DNA of 64,000 nucleotides from G963662905 sp965230045 (GCA_965230045.1 OZ245940.1:1364001-1428000); one strand, 5' to 3'; positions 17,242 through 25,625 are shown, counted from the first letter of the stretch. Made by a program: numbers and translations. Notes: a model not told the origin generated them from the sequence alone.

Positions 17242-17267
17242 TAAATGAAATAATAAAAGATAACAAA

Positions 17268-17897
17268 ATGGCAAAATTAGAAATTGGACAAGAATCCAAA
17301 CCACGTTACGAATTCCGGACTTTTGGCCGTGATTTTGAAGAAACAGCATACCTGATGTCGCGGTTGTCCGCGCCGGTTCCCCAAAAAGTTTGGGAACGTA
17401 CATCAGAGGAGATTTATATTGTTTCGCGTACCAATAATGTGAACAATACGAAAATCCGCGATGGCAAAATGGACATCAAAACTTTTGTTCAGGAAAAAGA
17501 TGGCCTGGAGCAATGGAACCCTTTAATGAAAGGTGAATTTCCAATGAGCAAAGAAATGCTGCAAAATGATGTTTTTCCCGCTTTTATGGTTGAGGAGCAC
17601 CATTTTGAAAAAGAAAGCTATACGCTGGATGAGTTTCTGGCCATCGTAAAAGAACATCCCGATTTGCTGGCTGTAAATGTCGATAAGCACCGTTTTGGAT
17701 ATATGGTCAACAATACCATTTGCGAATATGCGATGGTATGGATCAATGGCGCAATGATCGAAACAGTTAATTCTGAATCGACAGAAATTGCCGATGTCCT
17801 GAAAACAATAGAAGATATTGATCTTGTTGGGGATGAAAACATCAATTATCTACAGGCGATAAAACGTGTTGTGGGTATGATCGACAAGCCTTTTTAA
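17268..17897 (+). CDS. Divergent CYTH-like (triphosphate-tunnel-like) protein, copy 2
   Basis: 209 residues, 26 bp after its paralogue. Shared motifs: RYEFRTF (13-19), TKIRDGKMDIK (61-71), LEQWNPLMKGEFP (80-92), VDKHRFGYMVN (138-148), CEYAMVWING (152-161). As in copy 1, charged residues alternate along predicted strands as expected inside a tunnel barrel, but YEFR replaces the EXEXK motif. It lies directly before a canonical CYTH gene, which strengthens the relationship. It could bind a phosphorylated ligand or partner with the canonical enzyme. Confidence 0.6.
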   Translation: MAKLEIGQESKPRYEFRTFGRDFEETAYLMSRLSAPVPQKVWERTSEEIYIVSRTNNVNNTKIRDGKMDIKTFVQEKDGLEQWNPLMKGEFPMSKEMLQNDVFPAFMVEEHHFEKESYTLDEFLAIVKEHPDLLAVNVDKHRFGYMVNNTICEYAMVWINGAMIETVNSESTEIADVLKTIEDIDLVGDENINYLQAIKRVVGMIDKPF

Positions 17898-17923
17898 TAC
17901 ATTTGTAAAAACGAAATTGAAAC

Positions 17924-18388
17924 ATGGAAATAGAAAGAAAATTCCGGGTTAAAGGCGAATTTAAGCATCTGGCAGTAAAAAGCCAGCGCATTACACAGGG
18001 ATATTTGTCTTCTGTGCCCGAACGCACGGTACGTGTGCGCATTAAAGGTGAAAAAGGTTATATTACGATAAAAGGTATTGGCAGCGCATCCGGTGCCAGC
18101 CGCTTTGAATGGGAAAAAGAAATTCCCGTTGCTGAAGTGCAGGATCTATTGCAGCTTTGCGAAAAGGGCATCATCGATAAAACACGTTATCTTGTGCCGG
18201 AAGCCGGCGGCCTGACTTTTGAAATTGATGAATTTTATGGCGATAACGAAGGTTTGACCATGGCCGAAATAGAACTTCCGTCCGAAGATTATCCCTTTGA
18301 AAAACCGGAATGGCTGGGCGAAGAAGTTACCGGAGATAAAAAATACTATAATTCTATGCTGATGAAAAATCCTTACAAAAACTGGTAA
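17924..18388 (+). CDS. CYTH-domain protein (triphosphate tunnel metalloenzyme)
   Basis: 154 residues. It has the EXEXK signature (EIERK, 2-6), paired arginines RVRI (37-40), TIK (48-50), FEWEKE (61-66), the K-x-R pair at 86-88, FEIDEF (99-104) and AEIELPSE (114-121). These are the metal and triphosphate ligands of the tunnel, so activity on inorganic triphosphate or a related tripolyphosphate is expected in the cytoplasm. Third CYTH-type gene in a row, 26 bp after the preceding one. Confidence 0.88.
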   Translation: MEIERKFRVKGEFKHLAVKSQRITQGYLSSVPERTVRVRIKGEKGYITIKGIGSASGASRFEWEKEIPVAEVQDLLQLCEKGIIDKTRYLVPEAGGLTFEIDEFYGDNEGLTMAEIELPSEDYPFEKPEWLGEEVTGDKKYYNSMLMKNPYKNW

Positions 18389-18419
18389 GGAAGCCATGAG
18401 CCTTTGATGCAAAGACGCT

Positions 18420-20036
18420 ATGACTGAAGAAGCAAACAAGAAGCCTGCGGTTTTTGATCCGCTGGACATGAAAAACTACAGGATTGAAAAACTCCCGAAG
18501 CGGTCTAAATCCTCTTTTGAGCGCTGGCTTTCAATCATTGGAGGCCCTTTGGCCATATTGGTTTTTGTGTTGGTTTATTTTGTGAGCCCACCGGGATTTT
18601 TGCTCAAAATTGATCCTTCACAGCTCAGTGATTTTGCGCATGCGGCATTCCTGCAAAGGGGCGCCGAAGCATTTTCGCAGGCCAATATTGCCATGTTTGC
18701 CATCTTTCTGCTGGGCGTTGTTCTTTGGATGACCGAAGCCATTCCCAATTATCTTACATCCTTGATCATTATTATTGCTTTGGTGCTCACAGGCGTTTTG
18801 TCCGAACAGGCGGCTTATGCTCAATTGGGCCATAAAGTGATGTGGCTCAATATTATGTCTTTTGTGTTGGCAAGTATGCTGGTAAAAACAGGCCTGGCCA
18901 AACGCTTCGCACTTTGGTTTATCATTCATTTCGGGAAACATGCTTCATCTGTCTTCCTGAGTTTCCTCTTCATTAATATTGTGCTTTCGGCATTTATCTC
19001 TGCAACCACGGCTAAAGCAGCTATTTTACTCCCGATTTTTATGGTGATTGCTGCCATTTACGGAGCAAGGGGAGGAGATGATAAAAAGAATTTTGGCCGG
19101 AATATCGTTCTTCAAAACCTTTTTTATATCAATGTGGGCGCCAGTGGTTTTTTGACCGGCTCGGGCGCAAATTTGCTTGCGGCAAGCTTGATTACCGGCG
19201 CAACCGGTTATGAGGTTTTCTTTTCCGACTGGATGAAGGCCAATTTCTTTGTCGCTGTGGCACTGATGTTTATCGGTTATATTTTTGCCGTGCGCGTATT
19301 TTTCCCCTTGCCCAAAGAGGAGCGCGTGCCGCAGATCGAAGGAGGTATGGACCGTCTGCGCGAGGAGCTGAAAAAACTTGGCGCCATGAATTTTCAGGAG
19401 TATAAATCAGCGGTTTTGTTCCTCTTGATTCTGGTGTTTTGGAGTACCGATAAATACCATGGCATCAGTCCAACGGCTATTGCGTTTTTGGGTGCTATTG
19501 TGGCTTTGTTGCCGCGCATTGGCATTGTAAAATGGAACGATGTGGATATTCCCTGGCACCTGATGTTGTTTTCTGCCGGGGCTTATACGCTGGGCGCCGG
19601 CTTTAAAGTAACAGATTTGCCATCAATTTCTGTAAATGCAGCTTTCGATGCTCTGGGACTTAACCAAAATACACCTTTTTGGGTGCTTTATCTGGTATTG
19701 ACTTTTGCAATGATTTTTAGTGCGCTGGTCTTTCAATCCAAAACCATGCGGACTATGATTTTTGTTCCTATTGCCTTAGGTGTGGCTATGCGCTTTGGAT
19801 ATGATCCGGTAAGCCTTGCCCTTCCGGTAGCTTTCCTTATTGAGCATGTGTATGTGCTGCCGTTTAACAGTAAACCTGCGGCGCTGCTCTATGAAACTGA
19901 CCATTACAGCTTTACCGATACCTTTAAGTTCGGGCTGACAATGCTATTTGTCGCATGGTTTATGAGCATACTGATGGGCGAAACCTGGTATCGCTACCTC
20001 GGCATCACCCCCGATGGGGTTTTTGGGATTTTTTAG
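18420..20036 (+). CDS. DASS/SLC13-family sodium:anion symporter
   Basis: 538 residues with a cytoplasmic N-terminal tail of about 55 residues and 10-12 membrane helices. It carries SLC13 hallmarks: MTEAIPNYLTSLIIII, the substrate and sodium loop SATTAKAAILLPI, and the second-half counterpart SKTMRTMIFVPIA. Family members import di- and tricarboxylates, sulfate or phosphate with sodium. The position at the end of a CYTH, porin and lipoprotein cluster suggests an anionic substrate handled by the same set. Which anion is not determinable. Confidence 0.85.
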   Translation: MTEEANKKPAVFDPLDMKNYRIEKLPKRSKSSFERWLSIIGGPLAILVFVLVYFVSPPGFLLKIDPSQLSDFAHAAFLQRGAEAFSQANIAMFAIFLLGVVLWMTEAIPNYLTSLIIIIALVLTGVLSEQAAYAQLGHKVMWLNIMSFVLASMLVKTGLAKRFALWFIIHFGKHASSVFLSFLFINIVLSAFISATTAKAAILLPIFMVIAAIYGARGGDDKKNFGRNIVLQNLFYINVGASGFLTGSGANLLAASLITGATGYEVFFSDWMKANFFVAVALMFIGYIFAVRVFFPLPKEERVPQIEGGMDRLREELKKLGAMNFQEYKSAVLFLLILVFWSTDKYHGISPTAIAFLGAIVALLPRIGIVKWNDVDIPWHLMLFSAGAYTLGAGFKVTDLPSISVNAAFDALGLNQNTPFWVLYLVLTFAMIFSALVFQSKTMRTMIFVPIALGVAMRFGYDPVSLALPVAFLIEHVYVLPFNSKPAALLYETDHYSFTDTFKFGLTMLFVAWFMSILMGETWYRYLGITPDGVFGIF

Positions 20037-20054
20037 CTTAGCCTGAATAATTCA

Positions 20055-20190
20055 CAAAATATTCTATTGCGAGCACAAACCGCTGCAATAGAAAGGAATG
20101 CTATCTTTTTGGTGCTCAAAATAGCTACGGCTATTCCTGTGCGCCAAAAATCTGCGCTCCCTTTCTCTTATTGCGTTTTGCGCTCTCATG
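20055..20190. repeat. Palindromic region between convergent genes, possible bidirectional terminator
   Basis: A hairpin is formed by TTTTTGGTGC (20106-20115) and GCGCCAAAAA (20141-20150) with an inner aatagc-tacg-gctatt. Both arms end in A or T runs, so it could stop transcription from either side. Confidence 0.45.
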
Positions 20191-20214
20191 ACGAAATTTC
20201 ATGAATTAGTCAGG

Positions 20215-21159
20215 TTAGAAGAAAAACTTCAGGAAAAGCTGAATCCTGCTGATGTCCGAATCCTGTTTTACGCTGTTTATTTTTAAACTGTAGCTCGAAT
20301 ATACTGCGCCGATTTCATAATCATTGGACCCGGTATAAGCCAGTTTAAAGCCGAGGATATTAACGGAACCTTCATTGCTCATAACAACTTCAGGTGCAGT
20401 AGTATGTGTATAAGCTGCCGAGATGCCCACGGGAACATTTACCGAAGGTTTCAGGTCTGCATCAATATTAATACCTCCGGTGAAATATGTTGTGGTTTTG
20501 GTGCGTGCGAAGCTTTCTCCATAGGATAAATCTGCGTTAAACTGTGCCCCAAAAGTTGGGCTGATGGCATAAGCGCCCAGTAGTTTTACACCGGCTTGCA
20601 TTGCAGGGATACTTTTGCTGAGCGCAGGATATGGGTCGTCATTCAAGAGCTCATCAACGTATTCTTTTATATTTATAAAGCTGCCACTCAGGTTTTTCGC
20701 ATATGCTGCTCCTGAAAGGTTCAGGCATTTTGTTTCCAGAAAACGGACTTTCCATCCGACTTCACCGCCATTAACTGTATTTACGCCGTCGGCAAGTATA
20801 GTGGAAATATCAGATCCAATCCGTGCAGTAATGTTAAATGCGGTATAAAGGCTGAGCCAATCCGTAAATCTTTGTTCATAATTGAGAAAAATATTCATAA
20901 ACATCAGTTCGCCTGAAAAGCCCTGAATCGTTTTATCACCGATAGTGAAAGCCGGGACATCCACGGTGGAAGAGAATCCAAATCCTAATTGGGTCGTGAG
21001 TCCCGTGCGAACAAAAGAGCTGCTGATGTTTGTTGGGGTTTGAAAAGCATGACCGTTTAAATTCGGCTTCCTGACACGGAGAATTTTTTCTGCATCTTGG
21101 GCAAAAAGCCCCATGGACAGACATAAAACGAAGGTGAAAAGTATAAATTTGATTTTCAT
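20215..21159 (-). CDS. Putative outer-membrane beta-barrel protein, unknown function
   Basis: 314 residues with a signal peptide (MKIKFILFTFVLCLSMGLFA, cleaved before QDAEK). The mature part alternates hydrophobic and polar residues in strand-length blocks and ends IQLFLKFFF, a terminal aromatic typical of outer-membrane barrels. No conserved motif was recognised. It converges on the DASS transporter and may be co-transcribed with the barrel gene at 21193-21843, which is 33 bp upstream. Confidence 0.65.
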   Translation of the reverse strand: MKIKFILFTFVLCLSMGLFAQDAEKILRVRKPNLNGHAFQTPTNISSSFVRTGLTTQLGFGFSSTVDVPAFTIGDKTIQGFSGELMFMNIFLNYEQRFTDWLSLYTAFNITARIGSDISTILADGVNTVNGGEVGWKVRFLETKCLNLSGAAYAKNLSGSFINIKEYVDELLNDDPYPALSKSIPAMQAGVKLLGAYAISPTFGAQFNADLSYGESFARTKTTTYFTGGINIDADLKPSVNVPVGISAAYTHTTAPEVVMSNEGSVNILGFKLAYTGSNDYEIGAVYSSYSLKINSVKQDSDISRIQLFLKFFF

Positions 21160-21192
21160 TATTTTTGCTTTTATAGTGTATTGCTTCAGGAA

Positions 21193-21843
21193 TTAATTGT
21201 TGGAATTTTTCTTGTTCCAGATGGGGATTTCTATACCGGCAAGGATTTTAAATCCGCTGTTTTTAACCCGTGGGATATAATCCTTTGCATTCACATTGTC
21301 GGTGAGGTTTACGAGCCCTTGCCCGTATCTTGCTTCGATAAACAGCTCAGGCAGGCCAATAGGAATGCGGTATCCAAAACCGAAAATCATAGCGACATCC
21401 CATTCTGCCACATCAAGATTGACATCTAATTCTTTGTCGTGGCTTTTAATGCTTGTGCTGCTGGTTCTGGATGTTTCCAGGCCGCCAATAGCGTAAAAAT
21501 TTGAACCTTTTGCGGAAGCCTTGAGATAGAGTGGCAATACAATCCGGTTGATAGCCAAATCAATACTGTCAACAGGCTCCGGCTGGCCGTCCACATCATA
21601 TTTTACTTTTGTGCCGCACTGATCAATTCCGGGCTGAAAACTGATGGTGAGATTGTCGTTTAGCCTGAGGTCGAAAATGGCTCCGGCTGTAATGCCTGTC
21701 CGGGAGCTGTATTGACCGTCGATGGGTGGATCGCCTTTGAGGCTGCTGTTGTTGATGCCACCATAAGCACCGACTAAAATTTGTGCTTGTGCTGTAATGC
21801 AAAAGAGTAATGCAAAACTAATTAGAAAAGTTGCTTTTTTCAT
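21193..21843 (-). CDS. Porin-family outer-membrane beta-barrel protein (PorT/OmpW-like)
   Basis: 216 residues. Signal peptide MKKATFLISFALLFCITAQA followed by the common Bacteroidota barrel opening QILVGAYGGINNSSLKGD, then GITAGAIFDLRLNDNLTISF and YAIGGLETSR. Small eight-strand barrels of this class are structural or of unknown function. Confidence 0.7.
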   Translation of the reverse strand: MKKATFLISFALLFCITAQAQILVGAYGGINNSSLKGDPPIDGQYSSRTGITAGAIFDLRLNDNLTISFQPGIDQCGTKVKYDVDGQPEPVDSIDLAINRIVLPLYLKASAKGSNFYAIGGLETSRTSSTSIKSHDKELDVNLDVAEWDVAMIFGFGYRIPIGLPELFIEARYGQGLVNLTDNVNAKDYIPRVKNSGFKILAGIEIPIWNKKNSNN

Positions 21844-21977
21844 TTCATCGGGTTTGAGATGCCGAAGATAAGAAAAAGTTGCAGGTTTTGTTCGTTTTTA
21901 TTAGGTTTTTAGTGGTCTTTGATAAATGTGAACTTTGGATGATATTAATCCCTGCCTAAGATAGGAGCAATAGCTTT

Positions 21978-22008
21978 CTCATCGGATGACTCCAAGTCAT
22001 CCGATGAG
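21978..22008. repeat. Perfect 14-bp stem hairpin with three-base loop
   Basis: ctcatcggatgact, loop cca, then agtcatccgatgag. It has no T tract on the side of a gene end and lies upstream of the 21193-21843 gene, so it is not an obvious terminator. Confidence 0.75.
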
Positions 22009-22285
22009 TAGGTCTAATTTGCCTCAATAAGTATATTTACAGAATTAGCGCCCGAAGCAAGCCCGCAGCAGCCGGCAAACCGCAAGGTATTTGCAGCGAA
22101 TGGTATTGCGATGGTATGGCGAAAACCCCTTTGGGGAAAACACGGGTTTTGAGGGGAATTACCGAAAAAATCGGTAAATATTTGCCTTATACAAATGCCA
22201 TAATCCGGCATGCTTTTTATAATTGCTAAGGTCTTCCTGGATTTACTTCAAGTTTTTGAATTGATGATCATAGGCGTAGAAATAA

Positions 22286-22370
22286 TTTTTGATGCGCATC
22301 AAAAACTTTTTTCACGCGCATAAAAAATATTTTTCATGTGCATGAAAATCAATTTTGATGCGCATGAAAA
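22286..22370. repeat. Four tandem palindromes at exact 22-bp spacing
   Basis: Units TTTTTGATGCGCATCAAAAA, TTTTTCACGCGCATAAAAAA, TTTTTCATGTGCATGAAAA and TTTTGATGCGCATGAAAA have centres at 22295.5, 22317.5, 22339.5 and 22361.5. Each is a T-tract, an 8-10 bp palindromic core and an A-tract. Sites spaced by about two helical turns suggest cooperative binding by a dimeric DNA-binding protein. The array lies 210 bp upstream of the recombinase gene. Confidence 0.8.
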
Positions 22371-22579
22371 TATCAGGGCAACAAGAGCTGTTGAAAGAAA
22401 GCTGCTTTTGTGCCTTGCGGAAGGTATGGGTTTGCTTAGCCGGACTCGCTAAGCCACGCGTGAGGACACGCGCGGGAACGGGGGGGGGGGGGGAAACGCC
22501 GGTAATCCAAAAAAAACAACATAGAAATATAAGTATCAATCAATATTTTCCATATATTTGATGCTTGAAACAAAAATAA

Positions 22580-23032
22580 ATGAGGAAGCCCAAAATCACA
22601 CTGGCATTTGAAGAACACCGCAATCAGGCGGTAGTGAGCCTGTGTTTTGAAAAGGACTCCACACTTATCGGGAAGGTAAGAACCCTTAAGGATGCCCGTT
22701 GGAGCCAGAGCAGAAAGTTTTGGTACATTCCAAAAGAAGCATTTGATCTGCATACAGTTTTTGAAATGCTCAACCCGCTTGCTTATTTGGATTATTCGGC
22801 GATTAAAGACATTGTAAAGCGAGCAGCCGAAAAAGCCGGAATTACCAGAAGTGTTAAGCCCCATATGTTCAGGCACGGTTTTGCAACAACACATATGGAG
22901 CGGGGCACAGAGCTACGCTTAATACAAGAGGCACTGGGGCATGCAAGTAGTAAAACCACGGAGATTTACACGAGGGTAAGCAGAAAAAATGTCAAGCGTA
23001 TGCCCAACCTCTTAGATGACATTGAGCTATGA
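22580..23032 (+). pseudogene. Internally deleted tyrosine recombinase/integrase
   Basis: 150 residues. Residues 1-75 resemble the N-terminal extension of Bacteroidota integrases (VRTLKDARWSQSRKFWYIP). Residues 76-150 are the C-terminal catalytic half with box II HMFRHGFATT (HxxR), LGHASSKTTEIYTRVS with the third histidine region, and the nucleophile Tyr. The core-binding domain and the stretch with the first catalytic arginine are missing, joined in frame at about YLDYSAIKDIVKRAAEKAG. Full-length relatives are about 350-400 residues. It should be inactive unless complemented. It marks the left boundary of the accessory island. Confidence 0.75.
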
Positions 23033-23060
23033 ATGAAATTAGAAAAATAAAAGGGGGTCA

Positions 23061-23125
23061 TTCCGTTTATCGTGGTGCATTTGGATCAATAAACGGAATA
23101 ACGTTCCGTTTAAAAACGAGTTGTA
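23061..23125. repeat. Inverted repeat after the recombinase (attachment-site-like)
   Basis: TTCCGTTTAT (23061-23070) pairs perfectly with ATAAACGGAA (23089-23098). A third partial copy ttccgttta follows at about 23105, then cgagttgtagggc, which matches the cgttgtagggc end of the inverted repeat at 32250-32395. Placement between a recombinase and the first of several same-strand genes is what an integron attI-type site would have. Confidence 0.4.
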
Positions 23126-23153
23126 GGGCATAATAAAATAAAAGAAAACCACT

Positions 23154-23906
23154 ATGCATAAAGAAATAATTAATCATCTAAATGAGATTATCACAAAATT
23201 ACTTAAGAACCCTTTAATGTTTGTCTCGGAAGCAGATGTTCACAAATTTGTAATGTGGGAATTAATGAAGATAAAAGAATTAAATCCTGAGAATTTAGTA
23301 GAAACAAGTTGTTCTATTGGGATAAATAATGCAGGAGTTCCATCAAAAGTAGGATATAAAACAACACTTATTCATAGTGAATATGGTAATCAATTGAAAA
23401 AAAAGGAACGAAGTGATATTGTAATACTAAATATTGAAGACGTAAAAAAGATTGATGATCCATTAGATTTAAAAACTGATGATTTACAAGGGAATAAAAA
23501 TTGGATAATACCAGATTATATTTTAGAATTTGGAACAGAGAAGTCCGCGAAAAGTGCAGAAAAATTTAAAGAACATATTGAAAAAGACTTGGCTAAGATA
23601 GCAAATTCTAAGGTTAATGGATTCTTAATACATATTCATAGGAATTATATAAAAAGTAAAGGGGGTTATTTAAAATTAAATAAAGCCAAAATTGATGAGT
23701 ATATTCAAAGATATGCTCAAGTTATTAAGAATAATGAGATTGATCAGGATAAAATTAGAGTGCTTATCGCGATAGTAGATATCGGTAATGAAGGGAGAAG
23801 AGCTACTAGTAAAATCAGGTTACTGAAGAACCCTTTGGGGGAACCATACTTAGACCGTGTTAATATAAATGATATTAAAGAAAATGTCTTTAAATTGTTA
23901 AATTAG
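23154..23906 (+). CDS. Unknown protein, possible PD-(D/E)XK-like fold
   Basis: 250 residues, AT-rich, unlike the core genes. I do not recognise the family. A helix with Glu26 precedes KKKERSDIVIL (Asp88) and WIIPDYILEFGTEKS (Asp121, Glu125, Lys130). An acidic residue, a strand and an E-x(n)-K arrangement is weakly reminiscent of restriction-type nucleases. The C-terminal half has strands VLIAIVDIG and long charged helices. It is the first gene after the recombinase, on the same strand. Confidence 0.5.
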   Translation: MHKEIINHLNEIITKLLKNPLMFVSEADVHKFVMWELMKIKELNPENLVETSCSIGINNAGVPSKVGYKTTLIHSEYGNQLKKKERSDIVILNIEDVKKIDDPLDLKTDDLQGNKNWIIPDYILEFGTEKSAKSAEKFKEHIEKDLAKIANSKVNGFLIHIHRNYIKSKGGYLKLNKAKIDEYIQRYAQVIKNNEIDQDKIRVLIAIVDIGNEGRRATSKIRLLKNPLGEPYLDRVNINDIKENVFKLLN

Positions 23907-24057
23907 GTTAAATATTAATCAATTGAATTACAGCCTATTACAACCAATTGCAGTTGTAGAATGCAGTAAATTTTTGAAATACCATCTCTTAAAATATTTA
24001 TCAGCTCAAACAAATTCGTATTAGTATAAACAAGTAATATTAATCTAAATTTTTGCA

Positions 24058-25035
24058 ATGTACTACAACAGAAAAATTTCAAGCTCATTCTCTTCGTTAA
24101 TTGAAAAAGGTGGAGAAATGAGATGGCTTTATGAGTATGTCAAAGAAAATAAGGAATTAGACTTTTTGATTGGAAAGAACAAATCAAAGGAATGGATTTC
24201 TGTATATCGTGGACTTTCAAGAGTGCTAACGATTACAAAAAACAAAGAACCAGACATTGTAAAAATTGATGGAGCCAATGCTTATAAAAATATTCTCCCG
24301 ACAATTTATGGGAAAAAGTCTACATCTGAAATATTTAAAAACGAGCTTGAATACCTGGTAAACGTTGTTTCAAAGGATGAAAAATTTGACAGATATTACA
24401 AAAATAAAAAAGAAGGATATTACCAAAATATTCTATCAAGAGAATATGGTATTTGTGGGAATAAAAATGATGATTTTGTCATAGTTGATAAGGAAGCAGT
24501 TGTAGGATACTTAAATCAAAAAGAAAAAGATACAGAGTTTCATAAATTTCAACCAAAATATAAACAACTTCAAAAAGACATATCCCTTGAAAACGGCAAA
24601 AGGTACGGCAAGAATAATAATAAAAAATCTGTTGGAAATGAACTTGACTTTTTAGCATTGGATAATAATGGTAATATCTTACTAATTGAGTATAAACACG
24701 GAACAAATACTTCTGGAATATACCTTAGTCCTATTCAAATAGGAATGTATTATGATATCTTTAATAGTATTCCAAGAAAGGATTTAGAGAAAGCAGTATT
24801 TGAAATGTTAATACAAAAGCAAAAAATAGGTCTGATTTGCCCAAATTGGGTAATACCTAAGGAAATCAAAAACATAATCCCTGTTCTAATTATTTCGGAA
24901 TATAATTACAAAAGCTCTGCTAAACAGAAATTTGACGAAATATTGACCTTTTCAAAAAAGCAACTAGGCTCAAGTTTCTTAAATAATCTTTTGATGTATA
25001 ATTATACTGAGAAGGAAGGTTTACAAAAATGGTAA
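24058..25035 (+). CDS. PD-(D/E)XK nuclease-like protein, unknown specificity
   Basis: 325 residues, low GC. The candidate active site NELDFLALDNNGNILLIEYK has Asp197, Glu211 and Lys213 in D-x(13)-E-x-K spacing, with Gln227 on the next helix (YLSPIQIGMYYDIF). This is the standard core of the PD-(D/E)XK superfamily. The first 180 residues show no known domain. The family includes restriction, repair and transposition nucleases. Location in an accessory island suggests host defence, which is an inference. Confidence 0.65.
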   Translation: MYYNRKISSSFSSLIEKGGEMRWLYEYVKENKELDFLIGKNKSKEWISVYRGLSRVLTITKNKEPDIVKIDGANAYKNILPTIYGKKSTSEIFKNELEYLVNVVSKDEKFDRYYKNKKEGYYQNILSREYGICGNKNDDFVIVDKEAVVGYLNQKEKDTEFHKFQPKYKQLQKDISLENGKRYGKNNNKKSVGNELDFLALDNNGNILLIEYKHGTNTSGIYLSPIQIGMYYDIFNSIPRKDLEKAVFEMLIQKQKIGLICPNWVIPKEIKNIIPVLIISEYNYKSSAKQKFDEILTFSKKQLGSSFLNNLLMYNYTEKEGLQKW

Positions 25036-25090
25036 ATCATGAAATTTAAAATCCTCCGTCGAACAAATACGTAACCCAAAAGAAAAATCT

Positions 25091-25268
25091 ATGAGAGTAT
25101 TATACGAAAAGTTTGTAAAGAATTTAAAACCTGGTGGGCTATTTAGACCTATTGTTGATGCAGTAATCAATGACACATCATTAGATTTTGAAATAAGAGA
25201 TGGATATATAAATATATATTTCAAAGGTAACTCTGTTTTGAAACTCAATGATAATAGGTCTTTTGAAG
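25091..25268 (+). pseudogene. N-terminal fragment of a PD-(D/E)XK-like gene broken by IS66
   Basis: Codons 1-59 (MRVLYEKFVKNLKPGGLFRP to NDNRSFE) end at the left edge of the IS66 element. The reading frame resumes at 27545 after the element. Removing IS66 and one copy of the 8-bp duplication ttttgaag joins SFE to VHKKF in frame, giving a 283-residue protein. An open frame that continues into the element (to 25468) is an artefact of the insertion. Confidence 0.85.
25261..25268. repeat. IS66 target-site duplication, left copy
   Basis: ttttgaag is identical to 27538-27545. Eight base pairs is the usual IS66 duplication length. Confidence 0.95.
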
Positions 25269-25337
25269 GTAAGCCTTCAGCAAAAGGCATATTGCACAAG
25301 CTTTTAAAGCTTCCGTTCTTTGCTGCAAAAAAGCAAT

Positions 25338-25625
25338 ATGCAAAAAGAACAAAGAAGAGCAGAGATGAAAACACTGGTGGATCAATGGCATACCAGTGGC
25401 CAAAGCAAAAGATCCTTTGCCGAATCACACAAAATCTGCTATCACACTTTCCTTTATTGGTATCATAAATTTGAACAGGAAGAAAGCTTGCCTGATGGCC
25501 ATGGGTTCATTGAGCTTTCCGGGACTCCAGCTGCAGGGATTATCATCCGTTATCCCAATGGTATCGAGCTCAACCTTCCGGGCAATGTGCCCTTGTCCTA
25601 TCTCAAATCGCTCACCGGCCAATAA
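25338..25625 (+). CDS. tnpA: IS66 accessory protein TnpA
   Basis: About 95 residues from ATG 25338, or 86 from ATG 25365. The KTLVDQWHTSGQSKRSFAES helix-turn-helix-like start and YWYHKFEQ match the small IS66 first-ORF protein, which binds DNA. Its stop codon overlaps the tnpB start (TAATG). Confidence 0.85.
   Translation: MQKEQRRAEMKTLVDQWHTSGQSKRSFAESHKICYHTFLYWYHKFEQEESLPDGHGFIELSGTPAAGIIIRYPNGIELNLPGNVPLSYLKSLTGQ

Larger units (their letters stand above)
21844..22579. other. 735-bp non-coding, structure-rich region at the left edge of the accessory island
   Basis: No reliable gene. It contains a perfect 14-bp hairpin (21978-22008), a four-unit array of 22-bp-spaced palindromes (22286-22370), small hairpins at 22430-22475 (gcttagc/gctaagc and cgcgtg/cacgcg) and a run of 14 G (22480-22493). 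Frames reading through it on either strand look like repeat translations. Confidence 0.6.

Noticed and set aside
22014..22211. 65-codon minus-strand frame in the gene-free region
   Set aside because: Its translation (rich in Cys, Phe and Gly) appears to be a read-through of repeat-like DNA with no start context or partner.
25091..25468. 125-residue protein spanning into IS66
   Set aside because: Only the first 59 codons are host sequence. The rest is an accidental read into the IS66 end.
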